Below, piece after piece: positions 53,990 through 60,000 of a DNA stretch of 60,000 nt. The position numbers and the translations under genes were made by a program. The DNA is taken from assembly GCF_964355755.1 (NCBI RefSeq), contig NC_092670.1:4987001-5047000 (forward strand), read 5' to 3'. Each line of letters begins with the position of its first letter. Positions within the stretch are counted from its first letter, which is position 1. The notes under the pieces are model-generated. The model was not told where the DNA came from. It saw only the letters and a list, made by a program, of their open reading frames with translations, and searched no databases. The stretch is from Antedon mediterranea. Its lineage: Eukaryota; Echinodermata; Crinoidea; Comatulida; Antedonidae.

Positions 53990-55104
53990 TTTCTCCTCAA
54001 AAGAGTGAGATATAACTAAAAAAGTAGACATTTTCATTTTACACTCCTCTACAAAAATGGTATAGTCCAGAAAAAGATGCTTTCAGGTAAAAACCATATT
54101 TTCACTTATAAACAAAACATTGCAAGATATGACATCAAGTAAAAATTACTCTACTACCTAGTAAATTAAAATGTCAATGTCATTGTCATTCTTGTGTCAA
54201 AATACTCATAAAGTAACAATTTTAAGCCTGCTAGTAAAGAATAGTTTGCCAAAGGCCTAAAATATCCTAAACACATAGAACATAAATTAAAGTTTAAAAG
54301 CACTGCTAGTGGATGTCAAGCTACCTGAAGTGTAATACAATTTTAAGCCATGTGAGCATATTGTAAGGCAATAAAAGCACATTACAGATGGATCTTTAAA
54401 GCCTCTGAAAGCTTCAGAGAATACAACCCCAGATAAAGGTCACAAACGCATTATATTTAGCAATGTTTCTATTAGTAGGGGTCATGTTTCAACTACCTGT
54501 CACATGTTTAAATGAGCGTATTATATTTTGGGTATTTTATATGTTATTGTCGATAACCACCCACCCAACTGATTTAAATGGTAATTTGGAGGCAGAAATG
54601 CGGACAATACAATATGAAAATAATATTTTTGATAAACAGTTTGTTTGACACTATGCAGCAGAAACAGATTCTGGCTTGAGACACTGTAAGTGTATGGTAT
54701 CGTTTCTCTATATTTTTTTTTCAATAATTGCATGACTGTGACTTAAGTAACACATTTCTGACTCGAAAAAAAAAAGGTCATTTAGGTTTCCCCTTCCCTC
54801 ACTAACTTTTTTCAGACTGTCGACTCTACAACAATATTCTTTTATTTATACTATATGAGGGCCTGTTTCTAGCATTTAAAGCCAAATAATTAAAAAGTAT
54901 ACTGAATACTACTTTTTTAAAATTCTTTATAAATAAAGAACAAATAATGTAAAAAATTAAATATAATTGCACGCACATCGACAAACATGACAGGGTCGGA
55001 AACAGAATAATAATAATTCTGTTTGAATGTGTTCAGAAAAAGACGTACGTACACAACGACGTTACGAAAAGAAATGATGACGATGATAAGTGGGTGTGTC
55101 TCAC

Positions 55105-55135
55105 TTGAGGGCGTACTGGTGGCGAACTGATCCAT
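55105..55135 (-). CDS. Weak candidate first coding exon of IRS
   Basis: ATG at 55135 followed by DQFATSTPS and a donor-like TCAA|gtgaga. It would leave phase 1, so an additional, unseen exon (phase 1 to 0, carrying the GYLRK-type strand) would be needed before the PH exon. Offered only because it is a GC-richer ATG with a good donor in the expected direction. Confidence 0.2.
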
Positions 55136-55174
55136 TATCCGACGGGGGTGGAGAAAAATTAATGTTATTAATGT

Positions 55175-55270
55175 TCTTCTTTTCGTAATGTTTACCTCTC
55201 GTCGGAGAGAGAGGCTTATGTTGGTTTATCCAGGTAAGCTAGGCACGATATAGACTCTATAATAATAACT
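55175..55270. repeat. Third copy of the TTTATCCAGGTAAGC repeat
   Basis: ggcttatgttggtttatcca then ggtaagctaggcacgatatagactc is in the same orientation as 52300. Similarity also extends outward (ttcttcttttcgta at 55175 and 52262). The repeat unit is therefore longer than the inverted repeat proper. Confidence 0.65.
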
Positions 55271-56204
55271 AAAAAACAATTAATTAATGATTAACCATAC
55301 AGATGGTAATAATTATAGAATTAGATTATAAAGTATTTTGTTAATTACAACAACGGGTAGCTCAATTTCCAAAGGTGTCGATGGTAATTGCCTCGTCGAT
55401 TTCCGGGACAATTTGACGTAAACAGATCAATACATTGTCAGATAGCATAACATAATCAATATCTAGAAAAAGATATGAACATGGATTTTTTTATAGAAAT
55501 ATCTTTAGAATAGCTTATGAATATCAGATGTCACAGCTAAGCCAATAGGATGTCAGTGGGTCAAAGGTCATGGTCACTGTGTTTGTTTTTAAATTTCGGT
55601 CCATTTAAAAAAATAACAATTGTTATAGTATGGTTGAGAGGGCATTATGGTTCAATCGCCATATCATAACTGGTAGACAGATAGGTTCAATTCAAATCTA
55701 ATAATTTAGAAATCAAAACTGTCAGTGTTATTTAGTATTTGTTGGGACAATTTTATGATATCATTATTATTATTTACACAGATATCAAATTCATCTTAGA
55801 ATTGCATCGCTTACCAGGTCGAAATTGTAAAGAGATACAAAATGGTACTGGACTATTATTCTGAAAGAAATCCATACTTTACGAATAACCAGATTGCAAT
55901 GTTATGCCAATCCATGGATGCACAGTTTTGGAGGAGGCGACTACTGTAAGAAGGCATTTTTTTAAAACCAAAGTCAGATAAAAACATAATATAAAAACAA
56001 ATATTCTCTCTAAAAGAAGAAATGAATAACGTTCCAGACAGCATTAACCTGAAATGACCTTTCCATAAACTCTACTAGAAATTAATTAAAAAATCTTTCT
56101 GCATATCTTTTTATACAGAAAACAATTAATGAAATCATCATGAATGCCTATATTATCAACTGTGCTTTGAAAATGGCTGGGTTTATTAAGTAGAAAGACA
56201 AATT

Positions 56205-56365
56205 TTAAGCTCTGTCTACACTATCAAACAACACTGACAAAAAAAGTGTGATGGCCTCAAACATGGTAGTGATATGCATAATATGGTGGTGATACAGTAT
56301 GACATCATCATGTCCATATTGGGCACATCATATTTTTTTGTCATATAAAGTTTGATAGTATAGAA
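56205..56365. mobile_element. MITE, AAGCTCTGTCTACACT family
   Basis: Left end ttaagctctgtctacactat. The right end is partly decayed (aagtttgatagtatagaaat). The interior has catggtagtgatatgcataa, atatggtggtgata and catgtccatattgggcacat. About 160 bp. Confidence 0.8.
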
Positions 56366-59043
56366 ATATCAATTTGCACAGTATTTTTATCAATGCAATT
56401 TTCTTTTACTAGATTCCAAACTTTCTCTAGAATAAAATTATAATGATTTTCCCGCACCTCACTTCACCATTCATTCATTTATCCCCTCTAATTCAAAATT
56501 CTGGATCCACCAAGTCCTGATATAAACAAATAAATAACCACTACAATAAATAATTGAATAAAAGGTTCAGGGAGATGTTAAAATTAATCAACTATCAGTT
56601 TCCATGATTAATTTACCTTTAAATGCTGTTCAGTTGACTGACTCAACTCAATAATAACTGGTGCCAATAGGAATGATGACTGTAAAATTCATAGCCTGTG
56701 TCAAAGAATGTGTCACTTTGGTCCTACTGTATGTAGCTATCAATATCAGGGTACATTTTGCAACCTACTGTATGGGTTACACATTGCATCAAGTTTTGGA
56801 TTTATGGATTTCGAAAACCTGGTGTTGTTGTGTTGGAGTTGGTTTAGGTTAAATACATGAAATAAATATAATTGAATCAAAGCTATAAAACTGATACATA
56901 TACTGTATACTGTATCTATTTCAATAGTTTCCTATTGCTCAGAAATCATTTTAGCATCCAGAGTGACGTTATTAAAAAATAGGATTACTACAGTACGTGG
57001 AAGTCTAGGTTCACAAAGATTTACTTCTGTAGTTTGTACTCACAAACATGACATTAAGCTTTTGCTAGATAATAAAATTTACACAAAATATTATTTATAT
57101 CTGTGCACATATAAAAGCCTGGTTATACCCTGTACTCCATTCCAATCATTATTGGAACGGTCTAACGTTCGGTCTGATAGACGGAGCAAAGTTGAAACAG
57201 AATAAAATATGGTTGATCAGTAAAAAAATATGCATCCTCGTAAGTCTCTTTTTAAACAGATAATTCATCCTGAGACCTGGCATGGTTAACGCAGAAACTA
57301 CAACCTATAGTACTGTGAGTTGCCGTCGCTAGTTTTTCGACATCAATTTGTACCGTAATGCTGAAAATTACTTTTCCCTTTACCTTCCCGATGCGAAAGC
57401 TCTCTTGTTATATACAAGGCATTCATAACTAGAATTGAGCATCTCGTCATCACAGTAATCGCAGGTGAATGTTTTGGCAACAAGAATTTAAGGGCATAAA
57501 ATTAGCCAGTTAAAATAAATAGTTTCAGCTGCTGTGGTTACTCAGATAAAATGGGTACATACTGTATATAGTACAACAGAATACAGTATGCACAATTGGT
57601 TTATGCGGTATAAAAAGAATAAAAACTAACTCTCTACAGGCCTTCAATAAATACAACAGTCAAACTACTTTAAAAATGTTTATATCATTGTACTTTATCC
57701 GGGGGAACTAATGTACAATATTGTACACTTTATGTTTGGCACTGCAGTGCAAATATAGGACATGTAAAATTATACTACTGTATAACAATAACAATCAGTG
57801 CAGTACTGTAAATGAAAGATGTTTAAAAACATAAAAAATCTAATAAAAACTTTAATGACTTCCTGCTACTCTCTACCAAAGCATGATCAAAGAGAGCTCT
57901 ACCAGGAAAAGGGATAGAAAATCAAAGTTTCTCATATTTCACAGAAATAAAAACCACATCTTAATAACAGTTGTCTAATCAGTTTCCCTTTGTTCTTGTT
58001 TTTTCTAAATTTAGTAGAAGTATGAAGTTAAAAACACAAAAGTAAACTTCAGACTTTTGAAATAAAGTGTCCATCCATGGAACACATGGAAGTTAAGTTA
58101 ATTAATATAGCAATATTAATTTAAGTTACAGTAAATAATCAACAAGATTTTTTTAAACCCAGCATCTGCTGCTCCTTATTGTATAGTGTTTTTTACATAG
58201 AAAACCCTCCTTAAAATAATCAATGAAGAGAGAGCTTTATTTATTGATGTCATACATAACTGATTGGTATTTGCAGAAATTGATAATAAATGGTACGTAC
58301 AGTATATAAACATTAGAATTCAAAACAATACAGGATATATCCTTTTATTATCCAATATAATGAAAATTACCACACCCATATCTTGGCTTGCCTTATTAAA
58401 TATAAAAGAAAAAAGAACTATTTTAATCTAACCAATCTTTTGTTATATAATGTTCAACACACTATTTATTAATATTTAATAATATTATGAACAACAATCA
58501 CCAGTATCATTTTGCAGTTTGTTTTTGTCTTAATTCCTTATCTCAATGGTCTCAGTTTATTTGATTAAGCTACTGAATCTTTTCTTGTTTAAACAGTATA
58601 TAAATGTCATCACTGCAACAAACACCAGAACAAACAAACATCATCCTAGACTATCCAGAAGTACTATGACCTTTAACCTCTTATACAGTAGGCCTATAAT
58701 TCTAGGCCTACAGTATAATTCCAGGCCTGTAAAAATGAAATCATCATACATAGTACAAATTTTCTCCTGGAGTTGTTTGTGTGTTTCTAAAGAATTGACC
58801 TATACCCTCAGATAGACAGTTTATTATGAAGTTTACAACCAGGTTGCTTGTGATGATATTCTAATTTGAACTTTAACCCCAGATATAGGTCTATCACAAA
58901 GGAAGCATGTTGTTTGTGAAGATTCCTAATTTGTAATTAGCGTCATCAGTAAGATGTTGTAATGTAAGAGTAATCTATTATCTAATCAATCACTTGAGAT
59001 GAATAATTTAATACAACAATAAAAAAAAGTGTGTCAGTTCTCA

Positions 59044-59088
59044 CATACTGTACTGTACATTACTGTACTGTACATTACTGTACTGATG
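59044..59088. repeat. ACTGTACTGTACATT short tandem repeat
   Basis: 15-bp unit actgtactgtacatt, nearly three copies, itself built from actgt/gtac words. Confidence 0.9.
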
Positions 59089-60000
59089 ACGAAATGAAAT
59101 ATCAGAAATGTAAAAAAAATAGACAGAAACATGGCTGGTATAATAGTTTTTCTCAGAATTTTATCTGAAAAATTCGTGCTCATTTTCCTGCTAAACAACA
59201 CAGTAGCGGTCATACGAATGAAGATAATAAGAAATGAAGAACACTACAACTTTTTTTTACCTACATCAAACCATCATTTTGCGTTTTAAGCTGTAACCAC
59301 CAGTGTTGTTAAACATGCTATTTATTGGAGGGCAATTCAACAGCCTGTGGGGGTTTTTAGGGTCGTTCAACAACATGCATTTATTGGGGTTTAATGGGTA
59401 TTCAGCATTGGCTTTTTTTTACATTAAAAGTTACAGTACTAGATAGTACTAAAGAAAATGTATTCACCTTTTATTTTACTAGTCAGAAGCACTACAGGAC
59501 TGGTTTACAATGATAAAACTGTACTACAAGACTATAATTAACTTTCTACAATGACCATGAGAATTGAGTCTTTGCCTAATGGGTCGAGAATCAAAGAACC
59601 AAGAAATTCTATAATCTAGAGCTTAAAAAGTAATGTATACTGTATTTCACTGAAAATCTACCTTAATCCAATATAAGAGTTATTTTGACAATAAATGGGA
59701 GGCTATTCCAGCCTATGCATTAATAATCCATTTTAAAAGTTGAACAACTGAGGACAACTGTTAATTCATGTCAATGTTGAAAATGCAAACGGCGATGGAA
59801 AAGCAAATTTCAACACCATTTCCAATTTTGTCAACATTTAATCCTAATTTTGTTTTGGGATTCGGCATGTATAGAATATTTGTAATTTGCCAGAAGGATA
59901 AAGAAATGTTGAATTTTTACAAAGCATTTCTTAAAAATAATAATTATGTATTAATTATAGTACTGTAATTTACACTTTACTGCAATAAAAAAAAATTTCT

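Larger units (their letters stand above)
50423..60000. other. Upstream of PH exon: 5' intron or flank, repeat-rich
   Basis: Assumed to hold the 5' intron(s) and perhaps the promoter of IRS. I scanned the minus strand by eye for a GYLRK/GFLKK-like coding segment ending at a GT donor in phase 0 and found none. Contains the transposon remnant 50522-51088, LINE fragment 51476-51790, inverted-repeat element 52300-53989 and related 55175-55270, MITE 56205-56365, and a TACTGTACATT microsatellite at 59044-59085. No other gene recognised in 56.4-60 kb. Confidence 0.5.

Noticed and set aside
56607-56665. Minus-strand segment ending HLK with a gtaaat donor, considered as the exon before TMKRKFF
   Set aside because: The phase fits and it ends in LK, but the residues before it (APVIIELSQSTEQ) do not resemble the first PH strand GYLRK, so the match is probably chance.
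59270-59310. Minus-strand GGYSLKRKMMV, considered as the missing PH strand
   Set aside because: It resembles GYLxK only superficially and reaches a stop before the donor.

Overview
The window is eukaryotic nuclear DNA, very AT-rich and dense in repeats. It is dominated by one long intron-rich gene on the minus strand. That gene is an insulin receptor substrate (IRS/chico) homologue. I traced twelve coding exons from the last (11385-12442) to the pleckstrin-homology (PH) exon (50122-50422). Together they give 2661 bp, an unbroken 886-codon frame plus stop, with GT-AG boundaries and compatible phases at all eleven junctions. The organism is probably a marine invertebrate. Frequent TAGGCCTA-type words and CR1/L2-like LINE fragments would fit an echinoderm or another invertebrate deuterostome, but this is a weak inference.

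Layout. 1-8000: an accessory region with segmentally duplicated blocks. It holds a C2H2 zinc-finger array gene on the minus strand (4463-6320, broken by a 1-bp insertion and a nonsense codon), a truncated paralogue (880-1226) fused to a minisatellite, and two copies of a block with a short unidentified reading frame and a 56-67 bp minisatellite. 8000-11283: AT-rich DNA with one perfect hairpin and one MITE, no gene seen. 11385-50422: the IRS gene. Its introns carry tandem repeats (unit sizes 20, 22, 25, 26, 43 and 66 bp), a degenerate repeat of roughly 110-190 bp, at least four short inverted-repeat transposon families and several 3' fragments of non-LTR retrotransposons. 50423-60000: upstream of the PH exon. 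It holds DNA-transposon remnants, a LINE fragment and a weak candidate first exon. The exon for the first strand of the PH domain was not found.

The IRS protein reads PH, PTB, a Ser/Arg-rich linker with four RxRxxS kinase motifs (one in each of the 66- and 84-bp exons), then a tail with seven YxxM PI3-kinase docking motifs, two YxNV Grb2-type motifs and a final YASIDF SHP2-type motif. This is the architecture of a scaffold that docks on activated insulin/IGF receptors and recruits PI3K, Grb2 and SHP2.

I see no operon-like or immune-type novel system. The most interesting observations are a MITE sitting exactly in the IRS stop codon, another MITE with an internal empty site inside a tandem repeat, a repeat abutting the PH-exon splice donor, and the homogenised but broken zinc-finger array.
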